From positions 550,837 through 614,836 of the forward strand of contig VZRS01007559.1 in NCBI GenBank assembly GCA_013398055.1: a stretch of DNA of 64,000 nt. Direction: 5' to 3'. Below are positions 1 through 9,470 of this stretch, piece by piece. The notes under the pieces are model-generated. The model ran no database searches, was not told where the DNA came from, and saw only the letters and a program-made list of their open reading frames with translations. The translations under genes and the position numbers were made by a program. Source of the stretch: Ifrita kowaldi. Taxonomy: Eukaryota; Chordata; Aves; Passeriformes; Cinclosomatidae. The stretch's first letter is position 1, and each line of letters opens with the position of its first letter.

Positions 1-2365
1 AAAACCAGTGCATTCCTCTTTTTGTACTCTGGGCTAACCTATAAATTAATTCCTTAGGTATTTATAAGGATAGCTCAGTGTGTGGAATTTGCTAATAAAC
101 CCTCCTAAGTTCTAGTTTGGGTTTCCTCTGGTGAGGTGAGCACACACATCCCAACTAAGCCATCTGGACAGACCCTGCTCAGTCTGAAGAATTTGACACT
201 GCTGTAAGGTTTAAGCGTTCCTAGAAAATTTTGGATTCCCTTACAAATTGTATTTACATTTTTTAATAGTGCGAGTGTAGCCAAGATGGACTCTATCTGG
301 AAGAGGTCTCCCATTTATCAACTGAATACTAACTCTTTGAGCAGTGAAGAGGGCAAACCTTAGAAAAGCAAAGAAAATCTGTTTGAAAGGAGGAAAGAGG
401 TATTTTCTGAAGCTGGCATGACTTCTTGCATTTGAAGTCATATCTTATAAAATATATGGCCGAAGTTCAACATGATGTGGTTTGAGCTTGGCTTCCTTTG
501 GTAAATAAGAGTATGTATTCAGTGGATGAACCTTACTTTAATTTCAAATTCAGACCCAAATTCCCTCCAGACTTTGGGGAATTGTGCTCCCAGGGTTATG
601 ACCAATAAAATTAAAAAGGGGAGACCTGTATGCAAAGCTCCAGGACCTGAGATTTTGGCTTAAGGACATCTCTGTCCTGGACAAATCATTCCATATACAA
701 TATCCCCCAGAACCAACTAACAAATAATCTGCAAAGACTTACAAAAAATGTATTGAAAAAATGATTGCTCTGGTTTTATCTAGGAGTTAGCATTCTAAAA
801 ATAACCCCAGTCTGTCCTCCTGGGCTCACGCTCAGTAGTGCTTCTAAAAGCACTCAAATAAAACTTTGCAGTTAAAGAAATGCTTTATCAGCCAAAATTA
901 TCTATAAGAAACTTGAGGAATTTTCTGGTGAATAAAATATTGCACTGCAAATATTTGCTCTGCTTTAACCTGGCACTGTTCCTGCTCTGAATCTACTGAC
1001 AACCTGGGGGAAAAGACACATTATCATTTTGAGCTGTGTCTCAGTATTCCTGATCTAGTTTCTTCACAGAATATGTTACAGCAGCAATTATCTATAAAAT
1101 TACATTTGATACTTTGATAGAAGTGTAACAGTGTGTCATCTGTATTTCTTTGCAAAATACCTTTGATGTGGACACAGAACTCAGTAAGTGCAGCTCATTT
1201 AAAGTCAGAAGCCTTTCTCTGGTCCCAGCATTACTCAACTTCCACACTTAATGCGTCCATCCGTTGTACTCTCAACAGTTATTCCTGTCCAAAAAGAAAT
1301 TATAATTAAAAAGTTAAGTTATTTGTTGAAAAAATGCTTTATATCAAAGAACACATTCCCGCAGTGCATTGTAAGTATGGCCGGGAAGGGAGTATGGGTA
1401 GGGAGCCAGGATCCCAAGCGAAGCAGCTCTATGCCTCATCTCACCTGCAGTTTTACCTATTTGTTTTCCTCCTTTTGGGTGTCTCCTGCAGGCTGTGGTT
1501 CCCTCTGGGCTCATGGCAGCATCAGAAGGATCAGTCATGGTCAGCCTCAACACCTGGGGCAGGGGGTAATGAGGTGTACTTTGCTTTTTCCCTCTGGAAG
1601 GTACAACCTTCAACCTGAGGGAGAGAAGAGCCTTACAGTCTGTGCTCTCTCTTGCCCTACCACTCTCAAAACTTAATTTCAAAGGGCTCAAAGGTTAATT
1701 TATTTGTTTACAAGAGACATTCCCTTAAGAGAATGGGCTGGGTTCATATCTCACTCCTATGAAAATGTGGAGTAATGGCTTTCATCTTGGAAATCACTTC
1801 AGTTTATGCTGCTGCAATAAACCAGGAGTTGGTTACTGTGTTCTTTCCTATCATCATTTTAATACCAATACACACTCCCATGTGCTCTGCAGTAAAATTA
1901 GAGAAAGAAACATCTGGCAAACAAAACCATTACCAAATAAATGTTGCCCATTGGCCCTGATTTCACACTCAGGATATTGAAAACAAATGTTCTGGTGCTA
2001 TTGAGATCTTGACATGTTTGTGTTTAGCTCATTGGGTCAGCTGAAATTGCTCGTGTTCACAGTGATCCCTGATGAGAGATGCTTTGAGTCACAGATTATT
2101 TAGACTATTCTCAGTATGGGGTACAACTCAAAGGTCCTTAGCAGCGTGACTCTCATAACAATGATATAACCCAACAGCAGGTCCTCCGACCTGACAACGT
2201 GGCCCCCACTTCTAGGGAATCTGTGTAGCTAAACAAAATATTTGTGAACTAGTGGGAAAACAGGAGTCACCTGCTATGAATCTGTCTGTATTTTAGGACA
2301 GATAGCACTCTGTGGCCTCTTTGGATTTCCTGGCCGATTGTATTAGGGTTTTCACAGAGTTGCTC
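1..2365. other. Single-copy non-coding stretch
   Basis: I see no gene or recognisable repeat here. The longest open frames overlap on both strands at 1251-1691 (141 aa on plus, 115 aa on minus). They have no recognisable domain and look like chance openness in a locally more GC-rich patch. The rest is AT-leaning with scattered AATAAA-like words and no tandem array. It could be intron or intergenic DNA, and the sequence alone cannot say which. Confidence 0.6.
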
Positions 2366-2680
2366 ACAATTGCAGAATAAGCTGAGTTGAAAGGGGCCCA
2401 AAAGGATCAACGAGTCCAACTCCTGGCCCTGCACAGCACCATCCCCAAGAGTCACACCACGTGCCTGAGAGCATTGTCCAGACCCTTCTTGAGCTCTGTC
2501 AGGCTTGGTGCTGTGACCACTTTCCTGGGGAGCCTGTTCCAGTACCCAACCTCCCTCTCGGAGAAGAACCTTTTTTCCTGATATCCAAACTAAACCTCCC
2601 CTGACAACTTCAGGTCATTCCCTTGGGTCCTGTCACTGTCACCACAGAGCAGAGATCAGTGCCTGCCCCTCCTCTTCCCC

Positions 2681-2986
2681 TCACGGGAAGTTGTTACTGC
2701 AATGAGGTCTCCCCTCAGTCTCCTCCAGGCTGAACAGACCCAGTGCCCTCAGCCACTCCTCACACAGCTTCCCCTCAAGGCCCTTCACCATCTTTGTTGT
2801 CTTTCTTCCCACACTCTCTGATACTTTATTATCTTTCTTATATTGTGGTGCCCAAAGCTGCCCCCAGCACTCGAGGCGAGGCCGCCCCAGCCCAGAGCAG
2901 AGCGGGACAATCCCTCCCTTGCCCGGCTGGCGATGCTGTGCCTGATGCCCCCAGGACAGGGATGTCCCTCCTGGCTGCCAGGGCAC
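2681..2986 (-). pseudogene. CR1 ORF2 remnant: C-terminal block
   Basis: This frame overlaps the thumb-region frame and takes over from it after a frameshift, carrying the end of CR1 ORF2. Recognisable pieces are LCSGLGRPRLECWGQLWAPQYKKD, close to the family's ALVRPHLEYCVQFWAPQYKKD-type block, then KTTKMVKGLEGKLCEEWLRALGLFSLEE. The sequence then drifts into the 3' UTR. The region 2785-2986 is open in two frames; the CR1-like reading switches between them, which locates one indel in this interval. Confidence 0.85.
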
Positions 2987-3138
2987 TGCTGACTCAGATC
3001 CAACTTTCCATCGACCTGGAGCCCCAGGTCCCTTTCCATGGCACTGCTCTCCAGCCTCTCATTCCCCAGCCTCTCTGTACATCCAGGGTTGCCCCATGCC
3101 AGGTGCAGAATCCGGCACTTTCCCTTGTTGAACTTCAC
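2785..3138 (-). pseudogene. CR1 ORF2 remnant: RT thumb region
   Basis: A 117-codon open stretch that continues the CR1 RT downstream of the catalytic box. It begins with MKFNKGKCRILHLAWGNPGC, the conserved block that follows the active site in CR1 proteins. A segment like NERLESSAMERDLGLQVDGKLDLSQQC follows, which is the typical LGVLVDxKLxMSQQC-type region. Between this piece and the upstream RT piece, at 3211-3249, the catalytic box reads SKFTNDTELGG on the minus strand. The family norm is F/Y-A-D-D, so the first aspartate is lost to asparagine. Enzymatic activity is therefore ruled out even without the frameshifts. Confidence 0.9.
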
Positions 3139-3422
3139 ATGGTTGGTGATTGCCCAACCTTCTCATTTGTGGAGGTCTCTCTGCAGGGCCTCTCTGCCTT
3201 GAAGGAAGTCAACAGCTCCTCCCAATTCTGTATCATTTGTGAACTTGCTCAGTGTCCCTTCCAGGTCATTTATGAAGGTATTGAAGAGAACAGGGCTGAG
3301 GATGGCACCCTGTGGAACCCCACTAGTGACAGGTCACCCAGTCTGATGTCACCCCACTCACTATAACCCTCTGTGCCCAACCCCAGCCTGTGAGCCAGTT
3401 GCTCACCCATCCCACAATGAGT

Positions 3423-3743
3423 TTATCCAGATGTGGCATGGATATTTTTTTCCAGGACACTATGAGAGACAGTATTAAAAGATTTACTGAAATCCAAAAA
3501 TTTTTCATCAGCTGGCTTCCCTTGATCAATCGGGTGGGTTACATTGTGGAAATAAAAGGAAATCAGGTTTGATAAGCAAAACTTCCCTCTCATGCAGCCA
3601 TGCTGGCTGTGACCGATGACTGCGTTGTCCTTCAGGTGTTTTTCAGTACCTCCCAGAAAAATGTTCTCCATAACTTTACCAGGCACTGAAGTGAGACAAA
3701 TGGGCCTGTAGTTTCTGAGGTTCCCTTCTTGCCTTTCTTTCAC
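3423..3743 (-). pseudogene. CR1 ORF2 remnant: RT fingers and palm
   Basis: A 106-codon open stretch of the CR1 reverse transcriptase. Near its start it carries NYRPICLTSVPGKVME, followed by the HSQHGCMRGKFCLSNLI block, equivalent to the conserved QHGF...SCLTNL region, and then motif A as LDFSKSFNTVSHSVL. The motif A aspartate (the D of LDFSK) is retained. Just upstream, the residues read as KLVKERQEGN where the family normally has a longer KLANVTPIYKKG-type segment, so an internal deletion is likely there. The initial Met is a chance codon. The frame closes shortly after motif A, and the catalytic box that follows is read in another frame. It is not expected to produce protein. Confidence 0.9.
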
Positions 3744-3760
3744 CAGCTTCCAATCAGCTT

Positions 3761-5199
3761 CCAGCCAGAAATCTCATTCTTCATGGGTAGTATGCATCTT
3801 TGTCTCCAGACAATCCACCTTTTCCTTCATCTCTATCCTTTATATGGTGCTTTGGAGTGCCAAACACGCTGCCTAGAGTAGGCTGTACCCGTAAATTTCT
3901 GTCTCTGTATTGTGTTTTTACCAGACACTTCTCACCTTTCTGGATGAAAGTCACAATGATTCTGGGTGTTGTTTGGTTTGGAGTTTCTGTCTTTTTAGAA
4001 TAATTTCTCTATTCAGGAAAGACTAAGTCGGTTTTGGTAGACTTGTAGGGGCCTTAACCCAAAAAGAAAAACATTCAGCCTCAGCCACTCATAATCAGTT
4101 TAGTGGGTCCATTATTCTAACGGTATATGCAAATTTGGTCAAAATGAAACACTTCAGAAAATGTATTGATTTTGTCAGCACTTTAGTTAAAGAAAATAAG
4201 AAGGAAAAAGAATTTCAGTCCTGTTGAAATGTGCTGTTTTTAAAATACTGCTATTTTGAGCTTGGTTTTGTTTCAGAGAAACTTTTCTTTGGCATTTTAG
4301 CATCGTGTTGTTGGGTGGTTTTTTAACAAAATCAACGTAAGCATCAGAAAATAAATGGTTTTGTTGAATTCTGAAACCTGCAAGTTTAGTTTTAAAATAA
4401 AATAGAATGCATATCTAGATCAGCAGCAATCAGAACTTGTTGCAGCAGAGATTTACTCTAAGCCAAAAAGCTTAAATAATGTCCTTACCATCTCCCATTA
4501 TCCAGCTCTGTCTGGGGAAAGTGGGACTGCAGGGGATTCAAATAACAAATTAACATGACATCATTACGAGTAATTTAACTTTTGAAATGAGGTATTTCTG
4601 CATGAACAATAGATCCATCTTGAGCCCCCTTGTTTCCCACGACTGTCAAACATGCTTGTTTTTATGAGGCCTGGGATAAAACTCAGTTTGACTTCTTGAT
4701 AACATCTTTGTATCAAAGCAAGTGAATGTGGCATAGATTCTGAAAAATTACTATGTACATGCAAAATCCAAACTGACTTATGTCAGCTTTTTGCTTTCTC
4801 TCTGAATTTCTCTTCACTTCCCCTTTTGTATCAAGATTTGAAGACTTTCAGTGTAAAAGATTTTATCTAGGAAACACCTATGGAAGAAAACATGGGGGTT
4901 TTTTAATGAAAATCTTCTGATGTTGACAACATTTGATGGTTTCTGACTGATCATTCCTAAGTGATCAGTTGTAAGTAAAGCATTTGATAATTTTTTCATA
5001 CTCCACATGGTGAAAGTAGACAGTCATATCAGCAATAATGGAAAGTACATATCTAATTTTTTTTATGTCAACACAGTAAAATCAGTCACTAATTATAATG
5101 TTAGAGCAAGATAGTTATATTATTCTTTGTAACATGGCAGAGTATGGGAGGGTAAAGGACATAAAAAATTAGTGTATGAGATGAGTTTGGTGTCCTTAG
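3761..5199. other. Single-copy non-coding stretch
   Basis: AT-leaning sequence with no recognisable gene or repeat. The open frames here are all under 70 codons and lack domain signals. Nothing further is supported. Confidence 0.55.
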
Positions 5200-5660
5200 A
5201 GCTCAAAAATGTCATAATTAGAAAAGTCCAGCAAGAACAACGTGGTTGTGTGTCATCCCATTAATGAGCAATTAAAGTGTAGTCACATGGATGTAAGTGA
5301 ATATGATTAGGAGTGAAAACTCACTATGCCCCAGAAGGAGTTTTGTTTCAATTCATAAAAGGAGCTGGTTGTTTAATTATGAACACACAGAGGATCAGAG
5401 TCACAATCAGATTCACTATGTATTTTAATTCATGAATGAAGCTTTTGTGTAACTGGAAAAAAAAGAGCAGTTGTGATTTAATTAGTGGCATGAGAGTTGG
5501 ACAACCCGATCTCATTAGGACTAATAACTTTCCAGGAAGCGCCGGGCGCCGTCTCACACAGCATCTCCCCAGAAATTATCACTATTCTGCAGGACTGAGA
5601 TCAGTGTTTAATGCCACTGTTGCAGGAAGCTGTCATTAGCTGTGTTAGGGAGGACAAAAC
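5200..5660. promoter_or_regulatory. Candidate conserved non-coding element
   Basis: Repeat-free sequence with a high density of homeodomain core motifs. The words CATTAATGAGCAATTAA near 5259-5276, TAATTA at 5479-5484, CATTAGGACTAATAA near 5513-5527, and TCATTAGC near 5634 are all visible. It also contains a short GC-rich patch, GCGCCGGGCGCCG near 5539. This texture is common in deeply conserved developmental enhancers, but no comparison was possible, so the call is inference from motif content only. Confidence 0.3.
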
Positions 5661-6020
5661 GGGGACAGAAGGTTGCTATTCCTGAAGTGAGAGTGGCAAT
5701 CCCAGCTCTCACAGTTTACGCTTGCTCATTGATCCCACAATTTGCCATCTCCCCCATACAGGCTCAAAGAACAAACAGGATTTTATTAAGAAGGGAAATA
5801 ACAGAAGAAAACTCCAAACAAACAAGAAAGTTGGGCAGGAAGGGGTCAGATTTGGAGAAGACGGTGCACAGGTGTTTTCAGGAGTTAATACATCCATGTG
5901 GGAGCAGCCACCAAAGGAATCATGCAGGGCAACAGAGGGTGCCATTGTGCCACTGTGCTAATGGTTTAAGCCGTGGTGGGGATGGTTTCCCTCCCAGACC
6001 TAGTAGATAAAACACAATCT
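5661..6020. other. Single-copy non-coding stretch
   Basis: No gene or repeat recognised. Overlapping frames of 78-122 codons lie on both strands between 5642 and 6010, without domain resemblance. They are taken as chance openness. Confidence 0.5.
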
Positions 6021-6194
6021 CATATATATTTATTTTTATGTATCTATCTATATATATAATATTATTATCATATATTTATTTATAAATATTTGAAAATTTG
6101 TTTTCATGGCAATGCAGGCAGGAGAGTATCACACATGCTTTCATGTATATATACATGTGTATATATATGTATATATGTATAAATAAATAAATAT
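6021..6194. repeat. AT-rich microsatellite region
   Basis: Two imperfect simple-repeat tracts flank a short unique spacer. The first, about 6021-6091, mixes ATATAT, TATC and ATTATT words. The second, about 6143-6194, mixes TATATA and GTATAT words and ends in a short AAAT array (AAATAAATAAAT). Both are degenerate, so a single long ancestral dinucleotide array that decayed is possible. Confidence 0.85.
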
Positions 6195-8060
6195 GTTGTT
6201 GAGGGAGTGAATAAATATTTAAAAAAGCTCAAGTCCTAGGTAGGCTACGATAAATATCTTCAGAACACATTCTTTCCTAGCTTCCTCTGCAATCCACCCT
6301 CTAATTTTTTGATCTGGCAACATATAGGCTCCCAGTTAAGCTCTGTCCCTTCCCCTCTCGCCAGTGCTTTGTCACTGGAATATTTCCCTACAAATCTACT
6401 CTGGCTTGTGGTCTAGCAGATCAAAGTACTGTCATTGACAGCACTTGTTTATAGTAAAAAATGCCATAGCTTCATATCCAGATTTAGCCCTTGTCTCTCA
6501 GTGCTGTCGAAAAGGGACATTTTTAGATATAGATGCTCATTCCTGGTTCTCAAGTTATCAGAATTTACAGTTGTAATGTTCTTATGAACAGAGTAGGCTA
6601 TTTTTGGTCAGAATGGAGGCACGTGATAGACCAAAGTGATTAAGGCCCCTTACGTTATTAACAGGATGGTAAAAAATAGTCCTAATTAAATATTTTTCAG
6701 CTCTCCTAAGCATTCCTAAAATAGCCCTTTCTGCAAGGGAAGGGGCATAAGCAGAGGGTGTGACGGGGCGGCGCGGCTTTCGTGGCACTCCTCTGGCTGC
6801 CTGCATAATTCATAGCGCTTGTTACGTGCCCAGCCCAACATTCATCTGATAAAACCCTCTCCCCCCGTGCCGTGTGCTCCTCACCCGTGTCCCAGACAGG
6901 CACTTGCACACTCCACGCAGGATTTGCTTTGCGCGGCAGGAGACACTTGGGGAGTAAAATCATCGATGCCCTTTAAATCGCTGCAAAGTGGGTCAAGGTC
7001 TTAAAAGCTTAAGAGGAGAAGATGAGCCGTGCAAATGTTGGTATAAAAGCTCCGTTGTACAAACAAGAGTTGCATTCCAAGGATGATGCCACCTTGGATT
7101 TCACTAAAAACAACACCCCCCGCTCCTTTACAACTACTGAACTATTTAGACTGTAAATCCTCAGGACAGGCAACCTTTATTTTGAACCTGGTGATCCTGC
7201 AGGCTCACAATCCCGTCTCCCACCAGAGCACAGACTTAGGTACATGTTGTGTTGTTGCAATGCAGATTTGAGCACAAGTCTTGGGCTCTCTCTGTGTTTG
7301 AAAGACAGTGAAGACCCAGCAAATGACAGGTTGTCTGTGGAATATAAATCTATATTCCATATAGTTTTCTGAGCTTTCAGAGGGAGCAGCAATGAGATAA
7401 GCTAAGCTCCTAAGTACCTTAGGAGCACTGGAGTTTTGACCCTGGCAGATTTTTTTAATAGAATTGCGTGTTTTAGGAACAAAACCATGTGCCGTGCAAG
7501 TTATTCCTGCTCTAAACAAGGTATCTTATCACAGTTCCATAAATTACAGTGGGCTGAAAACTATGCACAGCATCTCAGTGAAAACCAACATGAAAACCCT
7601 TATGTCAGGAACATAACATGGCTCCTTTTGTATAGACCCATTTGGAATTACTGCTTTCTCTTGAGTTTTGCTTTGAAGGTGAAGAGGATCAGGTCTGTAA
7701 TAAAAATGTCTCGTGGAGTAGGATTTTTCAGTGTGAAAAGGTCCAAAATATATGCAAGCAGGACCCCAAACTGTCAATGGTTTGGAGGTAGAGGGGAACA
7801 CTTCTGCTGCTATGGTGAATGTCCTAAAGAGGACTGAAAATCTTTCAAACTTGAAAAATACAGGGTTTTTTGAATGCAAATTAGAGTGATTAGCTTCTAA
7901 GCAGCAAAAACTCAATGTGACTAGGGAAGACAGAAGAAAAAGAGCCAGGTTTCTGTGCCCACCGTATGCCACACCAGTATGTGGAAGATTAACTATAAAC
8001 CCAAACCCTAGGCTCCTGTGGGACAGTCTCTAATGGCCAGGACAAAAGAGAAAGCAGTAT
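6195..8060. other. Single-copy non-coding stretch
   Basis: No gene found. The longest frames, 7436-7837 on plus (133 aa) and 7544-7972 on minus (142 aa), overlap antiparallel and show no domain. The segment includes the motif-rich block listed separately at 6580-7060. Confidence 0.55.
6580..7060. promoter_or_regulatory. Candidate conserved non-coding element
   Basis: Repeat-free block with alternating AT-rich and GC-rich patches, including CCTAATTAAATATTT near 6680, GGCGGCGCGGCTTTCG near 6766, and TAAAAGC followed by TCCGTTG near 7044-7056. GATAA- and CACGTG-like words (GGCACGTGATAGA near 6617) are visible. The evidence is texture only; an alternative is an unrecognised old repeat. Confidence 0.25.
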
Positions 8061-8219
8061 TTGGCTACAATGCCCTCCCTGGAAGTATTCAAAGCCAGGT
8101 TGGACAGGGCTTTGAGCAAACTGATCTGGTACAAGGTGTCCCTCTCTCTGGCTGGGGATGTGGTACTAAAGGGTCTTTAAGGTCCCTTCCAACAAAAACC
8201 ATTCTGTGATTCTGTGAAG
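8061..8219 (+). mobile_element. CR1 LINE 3' tail, plus strand
   Basis: A 3'-terminal CR1 fragment. The plus strand reads CCCTCCCTGGAAGTATTCAA, then a GCCAGGTTGGACAGGGC block, then TTTAAGGTCCCTTCCAAC, and ends with CATTCTGTGATTCTGTG. That last stretch contains two copies of the CR1 terminal octamer ATTCTGTG. Only 3' UTR is present, so this is a severely 5'-truncated insertion. It resembles the CR1-Y type end, a recognition from memory rather than an alignment. Confidence 0.92.
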
Positions 8220-9293
8220 TTGGTTGTGGAGGATGATCACCCATGTTGCTTTCTTTGCCAGCAAGCAGTGGCGTGTGGGGCCAATCAACAAACTGACCAC
8301 TGCCACAACACCACTGGGCTGCCAACAGAACCCACAGTGTGAAGGAGTAACCATGGATTTTTTTCTGCAGATCATCTTGAATAAAACCTGTGTTGGTGGA
8401 GGGGAGCCATGAACCTCCACCAACTGTAAATTCGTAGGAGCTGTCGTGATCAGCCAGATTTCCTTTGGAGCAAAGGAAACTCCCTCTTTTGGACCTTTAT
8501 AACTTACCCTGGTGTCTAATGTTGCCAACCTCACCCTTCCTGTCCCCTCCTCACCTACCTGAGACAGGTATTGTTTGGCCAATATACACACCAAGGTCTG
8601 TTGATTCCCCATTGAAATCAGCCACAGCAGGTCAGGTCTTTCTTTATCTGAGCACATTGTGCTGATGAGGATTGATAATCTTGGTCATTTTCCATGAACT
8701 CCATGGAACTTATGTTCACAGGTGCTCTCTGAAAATGATGCAGTAGCAAAGAGGCACCGTGGTCCCTCTGAGCCAGCAGCAGGAACAGTCAGTACAAAAC
8801 GGAAAAGTGGCATCTTCTTGGACATGCACCCTTGAAAGAGACCTGAACACATTTAAGGTTTCCCCTTGTACCTAAAAATTACTCCAGGTCTGAAGTGCCT
8901 GGATTTATCCTTTATGAGTGTTTAAATTCTGTTTTGCTCCAACTTTTCATCTTCATTTCTGTCTTAGTGCTAAGTCAAAACTGGAGTTTCTATTCTATGG
9001 AAAATTCTGCCATTTCAGATTCTGTTTCCATTCTCAATCAGAATTAAAAGAATGTGTTTAAAAATTCCAGCTTGGAAAAAAAAAACCCCACCCCTGTTGC
9101 CCATCACCTGAGCCAACCACATTTAAGTATAGCTGAAATGTTTCTGCCAAACTTTTATTTCCTCTTTCTATAATAGATAAAATAGTTCCAAAAGTTTCTA
9201 TAATCTTCCTATGCAAGTTAAATTTGTCAGAAGAATTTTTGTTTTGACAGAACAGTATTATTCTAACAAAAGAAAAGTTACTAGTTGTATAAA
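8220..9293. other. Unclassified sequence next to a CR1 tail
   Basis: Immediately beyond the CR1 end, the minus strand stays open for 163 codons (8166-8657), partly inside the CR1. The translation has no family motif I recognise. The plus strand holds a TATA-like word (TTATAACTTACC near 8497) and CT-rich patches, which made an old retroviral LTR worth considering, but I found no paired ends or primer-binding site. The remainder to 9293 is AT-leaning single-copy DNA. Confidence 0.35.
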
Positions 9294-9295
9294 TC

Positions 9296-9326
9296 ATAAG
9301 CTATATAAGTTATAAGCTATATAAAT
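9296..9326. repeat. Tandem duplication, 16-bp unit, two copies
   Basis: The unit ATAAGCTATATAAGTT occurs at 9296-9311 and is repeated almost exactly at 9312-9326. Related words (ATAAATCATAA, ATAAGTCATAA) sit on each side, suggesting further decayed copies. Confidence 0.8.
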
Positions 9327-9420
9327 ATAAGTCATAATCTAAGTCTAGTCTTTTCCTTCCTTCTGTCAAGTTCATGAGAACACAGAGACACAGAGGAGAC
9401 CCACACTCTTCTTTCTAAAG

Positions 9421-9470
9421 ATCTTTTGCCACAGCAAAATCTTTTGCCACAAAAATCTTTTGCTGTGAAT
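9421..9470. repeat. Short tandem repeat, 16-18-bp unit, three copies
   Basis: ATCTTTTGCCACAGCAAA (9421-9438), ATCTTTTGCCACAAAA (9439-9454) and ATCTTTTGCTGTGAAT (9455-9470) are three diverging copies. CACAGCAAAA at 9430-9439 and TTTTGCTGTG at 9458-9467 are perfect inverted complements, so the array can also fold as a 10-bp stem. Confidence 0.85.

Larger units (their letters stand above)
2366..3760 (-). mobile_element. CR1 LINE, 5'-truncated, minus strand
   Basis: This is the largest transposable element in the window. CR1 is the dominant avian non-LTR retrotransposon; its second ORF encodes an endonuclease and reverse transcriptase. Read on the minus strand, the element runs from the fingers of the RT (NYRPICLTSVPGKVME near 3700-3740) through motif A (LDFSKSFNTVSHS), the catalytic box, the thumb (KFNKGKCRILHL) and the C-terminal block (LWAPQYKKD, KMVKGLE, LGLFSLEE) to the 3' UTR, whose end lies near 2366. 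The endonuclease and 5' part are missing, the usual result of incomplete reverse transcription. The remaining blocks lie in three different frames, so at least two frameshifts separate them. The 3' end resembles the subfamily whose last segment contains AATAAGCTGAGTTG, but I cannot name the subfamily firmly. Confidence 0.95.

Noticed and set aside
1251..1691. Overlapping 141/115-codon frames with a splice-acceptor-like TCTCCTGCAGG near 1481-1491
   Set aside because: A single acceptor-like word is common by chance; no matching donor, domain or conserved frame could be shown.
5536..5556. GC-rich patch as a CpG island promoter
   Set aside because: The CpG-dense part is only about 20 bases; too short for an island.
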